This document shows positions 16,604 through 25,333 of a stretch of 64,000 bases of DNA, piece after piece. This DNA comes from JABMMZ01 sp040386935. GTDB lineage: Bacteria; Bacteroidota; Bacteroidia; NS11-12g; UBA955. How positions within the stretch are numbered: the stretch's first letter is position 1; each line of letters starts with the position of its first letter. The notes beneath the pieces are model-generated. The model had not been told where the DNA came from, did no database searches, and saw only the letters and a program-made list of their open reading frames with translations. The position numbers were made by a program, and so were the translations under genes. The stretch is taken from NCBI GenBank assembly GCA_040386935.1, contig JAZKEQ010000013.1:1-64000 (forward strand). The letters run 5' to 3'.

Positions 16604-18046
16604 ATGCGCAATAACCGTTCGATAAGTATAACACTACTCATAGTTGGTATACTTTATTGTTTTTTATTTTTCCAAAGTCAGGGAATTGAAGGCGGTCAGG
16701 ACAGTTGGAAACATTTCATAGATTCTAAATATGCGCTAAAACACCCCTCGCTTTTACTCGACCAATGGAATAAACCTGTTTTCACCTGGACCACCCTATT
16801 CATCTGCCAGATTGGAATGTCTGCTATGGTGATTTTTAATTTAATTTGTGTCTTATTTTCAGGTGCATTATTGGCGATAGCGCTACAGAAAAAACAAGTA
16901 GACAATGCCTGGCTGGTGATCCCTTTTTTGGCCTTCTGCCCCATCGTATTTGGCAATGTTATTTCCTGCTTAACCGAACCACTGAATATATTACTGTTGA
17001 GCATTGTGCTGTATTTATGGCTGACCGACCGTTACAAATGGGCCGTTATCATTGCCTCGTTTCTACCCTATGTGCGCACCGAAGGATTTGTGATATGCGG
17101 AGCCATTGTATTAATCATTTTATACATGCGTCAATTCAAACTATTGTTATGGTTGAGCATTGGCAGCATCGCCATGAATATTGCGGGATTTGCTTTAACG
17201 GGTGAGCCATTTTGGATCATTACTTCTAACCCTTATCTCAAATTTGAGCAGGAAGGACAATTTGACCCGGGGTCAGGCGGCTTATTGTATTACGTGAATC
17301 AGGCTAGGGCCTTATTCGGATTGCCATTGTTACTGTTATTTGTACTAACCAATATATGGTGTTTATGGTTGCTCATCAAGAAACGGGCATTGACCATGAT
17401 GCCATCAGTGGTATTGATATTGTTAATTTTCTGGTTCTATTTTGGCGCCCATACCATGATTTATTACCTCGGTATTTTGGGCAGCCATGGGCTGGTGAGA
17501 GTGATGGCTGTGATAGGACCATGTATTGCGATTGGCGCCTTGTATGGATTTAACAACATCATGCACTTAATGCCTGAGACGAGATTAACTAAATGGATTT
17601 TACCCTTATTCATTACATTGGCTGTGATGCATGTGGGTTATAAAGAAAATAAGTATGCTAAGCCTTATCACCCTACAGAAGCTACAGTAAAGAAAGACAA
17701 GACATTGACCAACTTTGAAGCGGCTAAAGATTGGTTGATTGCAAACAAACTGCAATCGCGCACACTCATCCACCAATTGCCTGCCTTCAATGTTTGGTTG
17801 AACAAAGACCCTTATGATGCCGCCTCGAGTTATTATGTATGGAGTATTAACAAACCTGACGACTGGGCAGCTAAAGGGGTAATAGTAGTTTGGGATGGTT
17901 TTTACAGCACCCGCGAGGGCAATATGCCATTGGATTGGCTAATGACCAACCCCAATTATAAATTGCTTCACAGCATTGAGGGATACGAAAAACCTGCGGA
18001 CAATCCGACCATTTACGATGTGCATATTTTTGAAAAAATAAACTGA
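16604..18046 (+). CDS. polytopic membrane protein, GT-C glycosyltransferase-like
   Basis: A 480-residue protein with about ten membrane helices in the first 340 residues and a soluble C-terminal domain (residues 355-480). The first loop, GIEGGQDSWKHFIDSKYALKHP, carries Asp and His as in GT-C enzymes, which use a polyprenyl-phosphate sugar. SFLPYVRTEGFVICG resembles the R-x-E-G turn often seen in this superfamily. The acceptor and sugar cannot be read from the sequence. Neighbours do not suggest a polysaccharide cluster. Confidence 0.65.
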   Translation: MRNNRSISITLLIVGILYCFLFFQSQGIEGGQDSWKHFIDSKYALKHPSLLLDQWNKPVFTWTTLFICQIGMSAMVIFNLICVLFSGALLAIALQKKQVDNAWLVIPFLAFCPIVFGNVISCLTEPLNILLLSIVLYLWLTDRYKWAVIIASFLPYVRTEGFVICGAIVLIILYMRQFKLLLWLSIGSIAMNIAGFALTGEPFWIITSNPYLKFEQEGQFDPGSGGLLYYVNQARALFGLPLLLLFVLTNIWCLWLLIKKRALTMMPSVVLILLIFWFYFGAHTMIYYLGILGSHGLVRVMAVIGPCIAIGALYGFNNIMHLMPETRLTKWILPLFITLAVMHVGYKENKYAKPYHPTEATVKKDKTLTNFEAAKDWLIANKLQSRTLIHQLPAFNVWLNKDPYDAASSYYVWSINKPDDWAAKGVIVVWDGFYSTREGNMPLDWLMTNPNYKLLHSIEGYEKPADNPTIYDVHIFEKIN

Positions 18047-18084
18047 CAGTAGTTTACCTTTCTTACTATTTGCTATTAATCCCT

Positions 18085-19581
18085 ATGCAACATTTAAAGA
18101 AAATAATCTTCCTCTTGTTATGCTTGCAAGGATTAGCCTTGTACTCACAAAAGTATTCTGATAGTTTTTACAAGAACATTCCTGTTCATCAATATTATTC
18201 TAAATTTAAAGGAGAAATAAAATATGACGAGTATTTTAAACCCACTTACTATATCAATAACAAAGAGGTCAGTCGCAGCGAATATAACAAAAACTGCAAT
18301 CAAGGAGAATGCTGCCCTTGCCTTTATCAATCATACAATGACAGTGATGTATTAGTTTATGAAGCCGTTACTTGTGGTGAATGTGCTATTGGGAAGTATT
18401 CTGAATTTTACAACAATGGAAAAATAAAAGTAAGGGGGCAATACGAAACTACAAACCAAAAAAATTTTAACAAACTGTATAAAAGTGGCAACTGCTCAAT
18501 AAAAAACGGCCAATGGGTATATTATAAAGACAATGGAGATACTGCCTACTCTGAATTTTGGGATAATGATAAATTTATTAAACAAGTCCCTGAACAAAAC
18601 AAAACGGAAATTTGGAAAACCGAATTGATGTTTAATAACAATATACCTTACAATAACGACACATTGACGCCAGAAAAAATCAAACAATTAACTATTCATA
18701 ATTTTTTCAAGAACAAATCTCAGGACAGTTTGGATTTAAAATTTGAATTTTATTTTGCTAAACCTATGTTAAACAATCACTATAGTATTTTTTTAAAAGC
18801 AGACAGCCTCCAATTTTTTGACATAAGACAATACTTAATAGACAATGGTTTTTACAAAACCGGGTTCGGAATATTGTCTGGATTAGCTATCTACAATGGA
18901 GATAAAAGATTAAGAGGATATGATATTAGATTGAATGTTGATTTACCTGAAATGCCAAGTCAAGCAAGAATTAATACCATTAAGCACTTCCCTCGCCAAG
19001 ATATTTATCTCATCAATTCATTTAATCCTAAAAAACGCAAAAAAATTTCATTTACATTCGAAACTGAGTTAGATTATGACGACAAATTAGTAGACTCATT
19101 AATTAACTCACAATCGCACGCCTATAATGGTCAAATACTTCATATTGATTCTGCTAATGTTCTATTTAGACTCTATTCGGAAAGTTTTAATTCTATTAAC
19201 AAATTTGGAGTGTATACTTCAACTTATAAATATTACAACTATTACCTTTCAGACAATTACGATGATTCAATATACACTGTGAATCTTAACCCCAAGCAAT
19301 TAACCAATATATATTACACAAGCGCATCACGAAATACTTTTAGATCAATTGGGTATGGAATAACTATCGCTTCAGCCATCACAACATTTATAGTTGCTCC
19401 ACTAGCCAGCATCAATTTCAATAATGGGAATTTCAACAAGAATCGTTTTTATAGTATTGCAGGCTCCGGCTTAATTGGCATATCTGTTGGCATTCCTCTT
19501 ATCGTATTGGGAAGGGAAAGGTACTATAATCTAACCACACCAAACGGAATAAAGGACAAAAACTACTGGTACCTCAAGTAG
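18085..19581 (+). CDS. secreted protein with YwqK/MORN-like repeats and C-terminal membrane helices
   Basis: A 498-residue protein from the ATG at 18085. The signal peptide ends near LALYSQ. Residues 110-170 contain two YwqK-like repeats (YSEFYNNGKIKVRGQYE; IKNGQWVYYKDNGDTAYSEFW), a beta-hairpin motif found in toxin-antitoxin and surface proteins. A Cys cluster (NCNQGECCPCLYQ, CGECAIG) lies just before them. Two hydrophobic segments are near the end. The gene is visibly richer in Asn, Lys and Tyr codons than its neighbours, which might mean recent arrival. Its stop overlaps the convergent SET gene by 8 bp. Confidence 0.65.
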   Translation: MQHLKKIIFLLLCLQGLALYSQKYSDSFYKNIPVHQYYSKFKGEIKYDEYFKPTYYINNKEVSRSEYNKNCNQGECCPCLYQSYNDSDVLVYEAVTCGECAIGKYSEFYNNGKIKVRGQYETTNQKNFNKLYKSGNCSIKNGQWVYYKDNGDTAYSEFWDNDKFIKQVPEQNKTEIWKTELMFNNNIPYNNDTLTPEKIKQLTIHNFFKNKSQDSLDLKFEFYFAKPMLNNHYSIFLKADSLQFFDIRQYLIDNGFYKTGFGILSGLAIYNGDKRLRGYDIRLNVDLPEMPSQARINTIKHFPRQDIYLINSFNPKKRKKISFTFETELDYDDKLVDSLINSQSHAYNGQILHIDSANVLFRLYSESFNSINKFGVYTSTYKYYNYYLSDNYDDSIYTVNLNPKQLTNIYYTSASRNTFRSIGYGITIASAITTFIVAPLASINFNNGNFNKNRFYSIAGSGLIGISVGIPLIVLGRERYYNLTTPNGIKDKNYWYLK

Positions 19582-20008
19582 TCCTTTTTTTCAATGACTG
19601 CCAGTAGCGCTTGCCATAACCGCAGAAAATCTCCTCACCTGCTTTGATGTTTCTGGTAGCCACTAAACAAACTTTTTGACTCTCATCAATTGTGATAACG
19701 GTGTTATTTTTTGCCCTGGTTACTGCCGCCCCTTCTGCATCGTTGGCAAATTTGGCAAAGCAGTCAACATGCTTTGAATCCATGATATCGCCATTGATCA
19801 TGCTCACAAAATAGGCATCGTCATTATTTTTACTGCGACTATCGGCCTCTTCGTTGCTCAAAATTTCACCTTTAAAGAGGGAAACGATTTCATTTTTATA
19901 AATGCTTATGGCAGTAAACAGTCCTTGTCCTGCATCAGCAATGGTGGATGTTTCGGTATACAAATAATCGGATTCAGGAGCGTCTATTTTTTCAGGTACT
20001 TCAGTCAT
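19574..20008 (-). CDS. SET-domain protein (putative protein lysine methyltransferase)
   Basis: A 144-residue protein consisting almost only of a SET domain: GQGLFTAISIYKNEIVSLFKGEIL at residues 28-51, then CFAKFANDAEGAAVTRAKNN (position of the usual NH motif, here ND) and the AdoMet/Tyr segment AGEEIFCGYGKRYW. SET proteins transfer methyl groups to lysine side chains; some bacterial members modify nucleoid or translation proteins. No target is evident nearby. The change from NH to ND could affect activity. Confidence 0.8.
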   Translation of the reverse strand: MTEVPEKIDAPESDYLYTETSTIADAGQGLFTAISIYKNEIVSLFKGEILSNEEADSRSKNNDDAYFVSMINGDIMDSKHVDCFAKFANDAEGAAVTRAKNNTVITIDESQKVCLVATRNIKAGEEIFCGYGKRYWQSLKKRTT

Positions 20009-20106
20009 GTAAACGAGGGGCGCAAGATTACGACCAATTTACGAGAAACCTGTTTTTTTATTCTGTAATAAAGAACTAGTATTGTAATACATCTAAAAAA
20101 TCCAAC

Positions 20107-20343
20107 ATGGAACTCATCACACTCAAAACCTTTAACTCCATCATTGAAGCCCATGTACTCAAGTCAAAGCTGGAAAGTGAAGACATTCATTGCTTTTTAA
20201 AAGACGAAACCATGATGGGCATCAATCCCTTGTTCAATATTTCACTGGGTGGGGTAAAGCTGATGATCAATAAGGAGGATTCTGAAAAGGCGTTGGAGAT
20301 TTTAAAGCAGATAGAAAGCTCAGAAGACAATTATGTAGACTAA
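20107..20343 (+). CDS. DUF2007-type small protein
   Basis: A 78-residue protein opening MELITLKTFNSIIEAHVLKSKLESEDIHCFLKDE and continuing GGVKLMINKEDSEKALEILKQI, the pattern of DUF2007 (PII-like, called putative signal-transducing). It has a ferredoxin-like strand-helix plan and no catalytic residues. It is followed 4 bp later by a Crp-type regulator, so the two are probably cotranscribed. Confidence 0.8.
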   Translation: MELITLKTFNSIIEAHVLKSKLESEDIHCFLKDETMMGINPLFNISLGGVKLMINKEDSEKALEILKQIESSEDNYVD

Positions 20344-20347
20344 TGTT

Positions 20348-20917
20348 ATGACTGATTTAGAGCGTTGCATCCAAAGCTATTTCGGAATTCAACCCGAGGA
20401 TTTAAAAACCATTGGCCAATTATTTCAAAAAAGTACACTAAAGAAAGGTGATTATTATATAAAAAGTGGTCACTCTTGCGACAAATTGAGTTTCATACAA
20501 TCAGGTTTAATCAGAATATACACTACTGCCAATGATAAAGAAGTAACCCAATGGATTTCTACGCCTGGCTATTTTGTTACAGATCTGGCCGGACTGCTGT
20601 TTGATTCTCCGGCACGCTGGAACATTCAAGCCATTACTGATGCAGACATTTATACAATTTCTAAAAAAGATTACATTAGAATAGGACAAATCATTCCACA
20701 GTGGCATGAATTAGAAAAAAGATTTATTGCAAAGTGTTTCACCATTCTTGAAGATAGGATTTTCAGCCATTTATCAATGAGTGCAGAAGAACGCTATGCT
20801 GTATTTTTTGAAACAAACAAAAACCTATTCAATCAGGTACCCCTACAATACATTGCCTCGATGTTGGGAATGACACCTGAAACCTTCAGTAGAATTAGAA
20901 GAAAGCATTTGCAATAA
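20348..20917 (+). CDS. Crp/Fnr-family transcriptional regulator
   Basis: A 189-residue protein with an N-terminal cyclic-nucleotide-binding-like beta-barrel (SGHSCDKLSFIQSGLIRIYTTANDKEVTQWISTPGYFVTDLAGLL) and a C-terminal HTH (PLQYIASMLGMTPETFSRIRRKH). The cAMP-contact residues of classical Crp are not conserved, as is usual in Bacteroidota members, so the ligand is unknown. It is followed 72 bp later by an SRPBCC gene, a possible target. Confidence 0.9.
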   Translation: MTDLERCIQSYFGIQPEDLKTIGQLFQKSTLKKGDYYIKSGHSCDKLSFIQSGLIRIYTTANDKEVTQWISTPGYFVTDLAGLLFDSPARWNIQAITDADIYTISKKDYIRIGQIIPQWHELEKRFIAKCFTILEDRIFSHLSMSAEERYAVFFETNKNLFNQVPLQYIASMLGMTPETFSRIRRKHLQ

Positions 20918-20989
20918 TTTCTTGATATTTATCAAGTGTTCCTCCTTTCTTTTGTATGCAATTTTGTGACATCAAATAGATACAACTTT

Positions 20990-21427
20990 ATGTCACAAAC
21001 AATTAAAACTCAGATTATCATTCAGGCAACACCTGAAAAGGTTTGGCAAATGCTTACTAATTTTGAAAATTATCCACTTTGGAATCCATTCATTAAGTCT
21101 ATTTCAGGAGATAAAACAGTTGGGGCAATCCTTGAGGCTCGTATAGAACCTCCTGGTGCTAGCGGCATGACATTCAAACCAAAGGTTTTGGCTTTTACTC
21201 CAAACAAGGAATTTAGATGGCTTGGCCATTTTATTATTCCGGGATTATTTGATGGAGAACATCAATTTATAATAACAGATAATGGCGATGGCAGTATAAC
21301 TTTCCAACAGAATGAAAATTTTAAAGGTCTATTAGTCCCATTTTTCAAAAAACTACTTTCACAAAATACACCTGAAGGATTTAGACAAATGAATGAAGCA
21401 TTAAAATCCATAGTTGAATCAAAATAA
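20990..21427 (+). CDS. SRPBCC (START-like) domain protein
   Basis: A 145-residue protein beginning at ATG 20990; an upstream in-frame start adds an unrelated 18 residues. IKTQIIIQATPEKVWQMLTN, then NYPLWNPFIKSISGD and the C-terminal helix FRQMNEALKSIVE, match polyketide-cyclase/START-like folds that bind hydrophobic ligands. There is no signal peptide, so it is cytosolic. It lies just after a Crp-type regulator. Confidence 0.85.
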   Translation: MSQTIKTQIIIQATPEKVWQMLTNFENYPLWNPFIKSISGDKTVGAILEARIEPPGASGMTFKPKVLAFTPNKEFRWLGHFIIPGLFDGEHQFIITDNGDGSITFQQNENFKGLLVPFFKKLLSQNTPEGFRQMNEALKSIVESK

Positions 21428-21497
21428 TTTTCAATGATTCATTTTTTTATCGATTTGGCTCAACAAATTTGAATATAACTCAATACATTTGTCTCTT

Positions 21498-23627
21498 ATG
21501 AAGTCAACCCTGTTATTTGCCCCTGTGATTGCATTGGCACTTACTGCCTGTAACAATCCCAACAAAACTGTGACCCAAGCCCCTATGAAATACCCTTTTA
21601 CTGACACCAGCAATGCAGCCGACACATTCTTCGGCAAAATAATTCCCGACCCTTATCACTGGCTCGAAGATGATCTTTCAGAGAAAACCAAAGCATGGAT
21701 AGATTCTCAGAACAACCTCACCTTTGGCTACCTTTCAAAAATCCCCTACCGCGAACAATTGCGCAAACGCCTCGAAGACATCTGGAACTACGAACGTTTC
21801 TCGGCTCCTTTCAACGAAGGCAAATACACTTACTACTACAAAAATGACGGGCTGCAAAGTCAAAGCGTCTTATACCGTCAGATTGGCTCCGGTACACCTG
21901 AAATATTTCTGGACCCCAATCAGTTTTCACCCGATGGCACCACTTCTTTAGGCGGTATCGACTTTAGCAAGGACGGCAGTTTGGTAGCATATCAAATAAG
22001 CGAAGGTGGCAGCGACTGGCGCAAGGTTATCGTATTGAATGCTGAGACTAAAGCAGTAATAGAAGATACATTGATAGATGTAAAATTCAGTGGCCTTTCA
22101 TGGAGAGGTAATGAAGGTTTTTATTACAGCAGCTACGACAAACCAAAGGGCAGTGAGCTGTCTGCCAAAACAGATCAACACAAATTGTATTTCCACAAAT
22201 TGGGCGAACCGCAGAGCAAAGATCAGTTGATATTCGGTGGCAGCAAAACACCCAGACGCTATGTTGGTGGTGGCGTTTCTGAAGATGAAAATTTCCTCAT
22301 TATTTCTGCCTCTACATCTACCAACGGCAATGAATTATACATACAAGACTTAAGACAAAAAAACGGCCCTATTCGCAACATTGTGAATCACTGTGACAAC
22401 AACAACGACATTGTACATACAGAAGGTAATACATTGTTCATCATCACAGATTTCAAAGCACCGAATATGCGTTTGGTAAAAGTAGATGTTGCCAATCCGG
22501 CTCCCGACCAATGGACCGATGTGATACCTGAAACTGATATGCCTTTAACCATAAGCACAGGTGGGGGCAAATTATTTGCTTCATATCTAAAAGATGCCTG
22601 CAGTCAATTACTCCAATACAATCTAGAAGGTAAGATGGAGAAAGAAATTGCATTGCCCGGCAAAGGCAGTGCCAGTGGCATTAGTGGCAAATGGGAAGAA
22701 ACTACTTTGTATTATACCTATACCAGTTATATTTATCCTTCAACCATTTTTTCATTTAATGTAGGCAGTGGTCAATCAGAATTATACAAAAAATCGGGTA
22801 TTAAGTTCGACCCAACAGGTTATGAATCCAAGCAGGTATTTTATACAAGCAAAGACGGCACTAAAATCCCGATGATGATTACCCATAAAAAAGGAATGAA
22901 AATGGATGGCAAGAATCCGATGTTGCTTTATGGCTATGGCGGATTCAATATCAGTTTAACACCTGCATTCAGCACTGCAATGGTGGCGTGGCTCGAAGCC
23001 GGTGGTGTGTATGCAGTTCCCAACATCAGAGGTGGTGGCGAATATGGCAAAGAATGGCACGATGCAGGTATACAAATGAAAAAACAAAATGTATTCAATG
23101 ATTTTACCGCTGCTGCTGAATGGCTGATTAAAGAAAAATACACCTCATCTGACTACCTGGCCATATCAGGCGGATCTAATGGCGGTTTATTAGTAGGCGC
23201 TTGCATGACTCAAAGACCAGAATTGTTCAGAGTGGCTTTGCCGGCTGTAGGTGTGCTTGATATGTTGCGTTACCATAAATTCACTGCTGGTGCCGGATGG
23301 TCGTACGACTACGGAACAGCTGAAGATTCTGTTGAAATGTTGAATTACCTGCTCACCTATTCCCCATATCACAATTTACATAAAGGCAAAAACTATCCGG
23401 CTACCATGGTAACCACAGGCGACCATGACGACCGCGTAGTGCCTGCTCATTCATTTAAGTTTGCGGCAAGACTGCAATCTGTGAACGATGGCCCTAACCC
23501 TACCCTTATCCGTATTGAAACAAAAGCTGGCCATGGTGCAGGGAAACCAACGGCTATGGTGATAGAAGAATATGCCGACCGGTTTGCATTTGCCCTATAC
23601 AATATGGGTATAATGGACATTAAATAG
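21498..23627 (+). CDS. prolyl oligopeptidase family serine peptidase, lipoprotein
   Basis: A 709-residue S9A peptidase starting at ATG 21498; an in-frame TTG at 21489 is less likely. The lipobox is LALTAC, so the enzyme is anchored in the envelope. A beta-propeller (residues 60-430) caps an alpha/beta-hydrolase domain. The nucleophile lies in SGGSNGGLLVGA (about S560), the acid in GDHDDRVVPAHSFKF (about 644-645) and the His in AGHGAGKP (about H679). It cleaves after proline in short peptides. TACATTTG ends 6 nt before the start. Confidence 0.93.
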   Translation: MKSTLLFAPVIALALTACNNPNKTVTQAPMKYPFTDTSNAADTFFGKIIPDPYHWLEDDLSEKTKAWIDSQNNLTFGYLSKIPYREQLRKRLEDIWNYERFSAPFNEGKYTYYYKNDGLQSQSVLYRQIGSGTPEIFLDPNQFSPDGTTSLGGIDFSKDGSLVAYQISEGGSDWRKVIVLNAETKAVIEDTLIDVKFSGLSWRGNEGFYYSSYDKPKGSELSAKTDQHKLYFHKLGEPQSKDQLIFGGSKTPRRYVGGGVSEDENFLIISASTSTNGNELYIQDLRQKNGPIRNIVNHCDNNNDIVHTEGNTLFIITDFKAPNMRLVKVDVANPAPDQWTDVIPETDMPLTISTGGGKLFASYLKDACSQLLQYNLEGKMEKEIALPGKGSASGISGKWEETTLYYTYTSYIYPSTIFSFNVGSGQSELYKKSGIKFDPTGYESKQVFYTSKDGTKIPMMITHKKGMKMDGKNPMLLYGYGGFNISLTPAFSTAMVAWLEAGGVYAVPNIRGGGEYGKEWHDAGIQMKKQNVFNDFTAAAEWLIKEKYTSSDYLAISGGSNGGLLVGACMTQRPELFRVALPAVGVLDMLRYHKFTAGAGWSYDYGTAEDSVEMLNYLLTYSPYHNLHKGKNYPATMVTTGDHDDRVVPAHSFKFAARLQSVNDGPNPTLIRIETKAGHGAGKPTAMVIEEYADRFAFALYNMGIMDIK

Positions 23628-23681
23628 GCTGATTATTTTCATTAGGAAAATACTTTTATCAAATTGCGAAATTTAATCACT

Positions 23682-23700
23682 TTTATCGTGAAGCGATAAA
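23682..23700. terminator. hairpin after the prolyl oligopeptidase gene
   Basis: TTTATCG and CGATAAA form a perfect 7-bp stem with a 5-nt TGAAG loop, 55 bp after the stop. There is no long T run, so it is a weak terminator candidate. The rest of the 271-bp gap to 23899 shows nothing I can name. Confidence 0.4.
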
Positions 23701-23898
23701 TAGGGAATAATCCGAATGGTGTGCAATAGTTGCTGATTCACCTTGCTTTTATTCCTGTTCGGCTCCGGGTGCTTATTTCAGATTGAAATGTAGTACCATA
23801 TTTGAAAAATTATGTGCACAGAGCAATGCTTCAGTATTGTTTCACTTGGTGCATCGCTGTGAAGTTTCTTACAATTAACATTTTAAAACCTTACTACG

Positions 23899-24492
23899 AT
23901 GAAACATGCAATATTTACCCTGCTATTGTTACTTTGCCTTAATAGTGTGCAAGGTACTACTTGGACAATCACCAATGTGGCCAATACTTTTTCACCGGCT
24001 ACACTTACCATTCAATTCGGTGACTCCGTTATATTTTCTATCTCATCTTCTCACGATGCTTTAGAAATCAGTAATGAAACATGGAATACCAATGGCACCA
24101 CCCCGATTTCGGGCGGATTTGAAGTGCCCTTTGGTGGCGGCATTTTAGCACCCTCCGATTTAGGTGTCGGCACTCATTATTACATTTGTACTGCCCATGC
24201 AGCAATGGAAATGAAAGGAATTATTATTGTGGAATCTGCAACGGGTATAGAACCGATGGTACCACTCCCCTATTTTATTTTATATCCAAATCCATGTACC
24301 AATTTTATCACCATCGATTATGGATCTGAAAACTGTCATTATCTCATCATTAATTTTATGGGTCAACCGGTTAAATCTGCATTATTGACAAAAGGCGTCA
24401 ATCTCATAGAATTATCTAACCTACCATCCGGTTTTTATTTTGTAAGCGTAATCGAACGCCCATCATACAGATATACACTTGTTAAACACTAA
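23899..24492 (+). CDS. secreted cupredoxin (plastocyanin-like) with type IX sorting tail
   Basis: A 197-residue protein. The signal peptide is residues 1-19. A cupredoxin domain (WTITNVANTFSPATLTIQFGDSV) has type-1 copper ligands: His in SSSHDAL, and C-x2-H-x4-M in CTAHAAMEMKG. A C-terminal type A sorting domain (FILYPNPCTNFITIDYG; LPSGFYFVSVIE; final K-H) would send it through type IX secretion to the surface. It would carry an electron or bind copper outside the cell. It opens the stress island, and a small membrane gene follows at 30 bp. Confidence 0.85.
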   Translation: MKHAIFTLLLLLCLNSVQGTTWTITNVANTFSPATLTIQFGDSVIFSISSSHDALEISNETWNTNGTTPISGGFEVPFGGGILAPSDLGVGTHYYICTAHAAMEMKGIIIVESATGIEPMVPLPYFILYPNPCTNFITIDYGSENCHYLIINFMGQPVKSALLTKGVNLIELSNLPSGFYFVSVIERPSYRYTLVKH

Positions 24493-24522
24493 TCCTTCAA
24501 TAACCAACTAAATTTAACCATT

Positions 24523-24678
24523 ATGAACAGATTGCTTTATACCCTGGCCATTATTCTCCTTGTACTATGGGCCATTGGCTACTTTACTACCAATATTGGC
24601 AGTATTATCCATATACTATTAGTAATTGCAATAATCGCCATTCTTCTCCGTGTAATTAAGGGAAGAGATCCTCTCTAA
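24523..24678 (+). CDS. lmo0937-type small membrane protein (copy 1)
   Basis: A 51-residue protein, below usual gene-calling cutoffs but convincing. It is almost all membrane, with two helices (LLYTLAIILLVLWAIGYF and IIHILLVIAIIAILLRVI), ending RVIKGRDPL. It is closely similar along its full length to 26616-26768. The family (lmo0937/DUF5670) is common beside stress genes; its function is unknown. It lies 30 bp after the cupredoxin gene and 39 bp before the next gene. Confidence 0.85.
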   Translation: MNRLLYTLAIILLVLWAIGYFTTNIGSIIHILLVIAIIAILLRVIKGRDPL

Positions 24679-24717
24679 ATACTTACAAATTAATGTTTAA
24701 CCTAAATAACAAACATC

Positions 24718-25005
24718 ATGAAAAAATCAATTTTAATCATCCTTGTACTCCTGGCATTTGCAATCGTTCCAATGAAAAGCTATGCAAGTAAAGCACAACA
24801 TGAAAGTGCTAATGAATCTTTAAATGTTTCTCACATTGAAGATAAAAAAGGAGAAAACGCTAAAACAGAAGTCATAATACATGAAGATGAAACAGCGCCT
24901 GATAAAAGCGAAATTAAAGAGCAATCAAATGCTGTAGGTGGTGGCGTATATATTTCGGCCGGCAGTCTTATTCTCATCATTGTTTTATTAATTATTTTTC
25001 TATAA
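24718..25005 (+). CDS. small secreted protein with C-terminal GGGVYISAG membrane tail (copy 1)
   Basis: A 95-residue protein that I do not recognise. It has a signal peptide (residues 1-23), then a charged, Glu/Lys-rich, probably disordered middle, then GGGVYISAG directly followed by a 14-residue hydrophobic end without a basic tail. It is paralogous to 27938-28231, and the strongest similarity is in this C-terminal part. The layout would leave it spanning the periplasm or tethered by its C-terminus. A strong hairpin terminator follows 43 bp after the stop. Confidence 0.75.
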   Translation: MKKSILIILVLLAFAIVPMKSYASKAQHESANESLNVSHIEDKKGENAKTEVIIHEDETAPDKSEIKEQSNAVGGGVYISAGSLILIIVLLIIFL

Positions 25006-25047
25006 TTTTCAAGTAGAAACGTTATCCGTACATCTTTACTGAATTTA

Positions 25048-25081
25048 AAGAAAGCTATAGCAACAAAACTATAGCTTTCTT
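25048..25081 (+). terminator. strong hairpin terminator
   Basis: AAGAAAGCTATAG and CTATAGCTTTCTT are perfect 13-bp complements with an 8-nt loop (CAACAAAA), followed by TCATTTT. This ends the cupredoxin / lmo0937 / GGGVYISAG unit. The next 250 bp to 25334 are extremely AT-rich; the only recognisable item is CTTTGC at 25252-25257 in a TTCAC context. Confidence 0.75.
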
Positions 25082-25333
25082 CATTTTGGAGACTCTAAAA
25101 TTATAAGTTGAAAGATTGTCGACCGAAAAAAAATAATTGGTAAATTGTGCAATCGGATTCCGTAAAATACTATTTTTAATATTAAATAATTTATCGCCCT
25201 TTTTTTCATATTTTAAATTTGTTTAGTAAAACCTTATATTTGATAATTCACCTTTGCTCAAAAAATAAAAATATGAATTTTATATTTCAAGGTTTAATTT
25301 TTAGCACAAGCATCAATTAACTGCAATCACAGA

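Noticed and set aside
23785..23860. Possible fourth AraC-type operator before the cupredoxin gene
   Set aside because: There are GAAATGTAGTA and AAATTATGTGC stretches, but neither the 21-bp period nor the 25-nt distance to CTTTG is kept.
25205..25257. Possible operator before the phosphatidyltransferase
   Set aside because: CTTTGC in a TTCAC context is present at 25252-25257, but no GAAWTATGTAA lies at the required distances.
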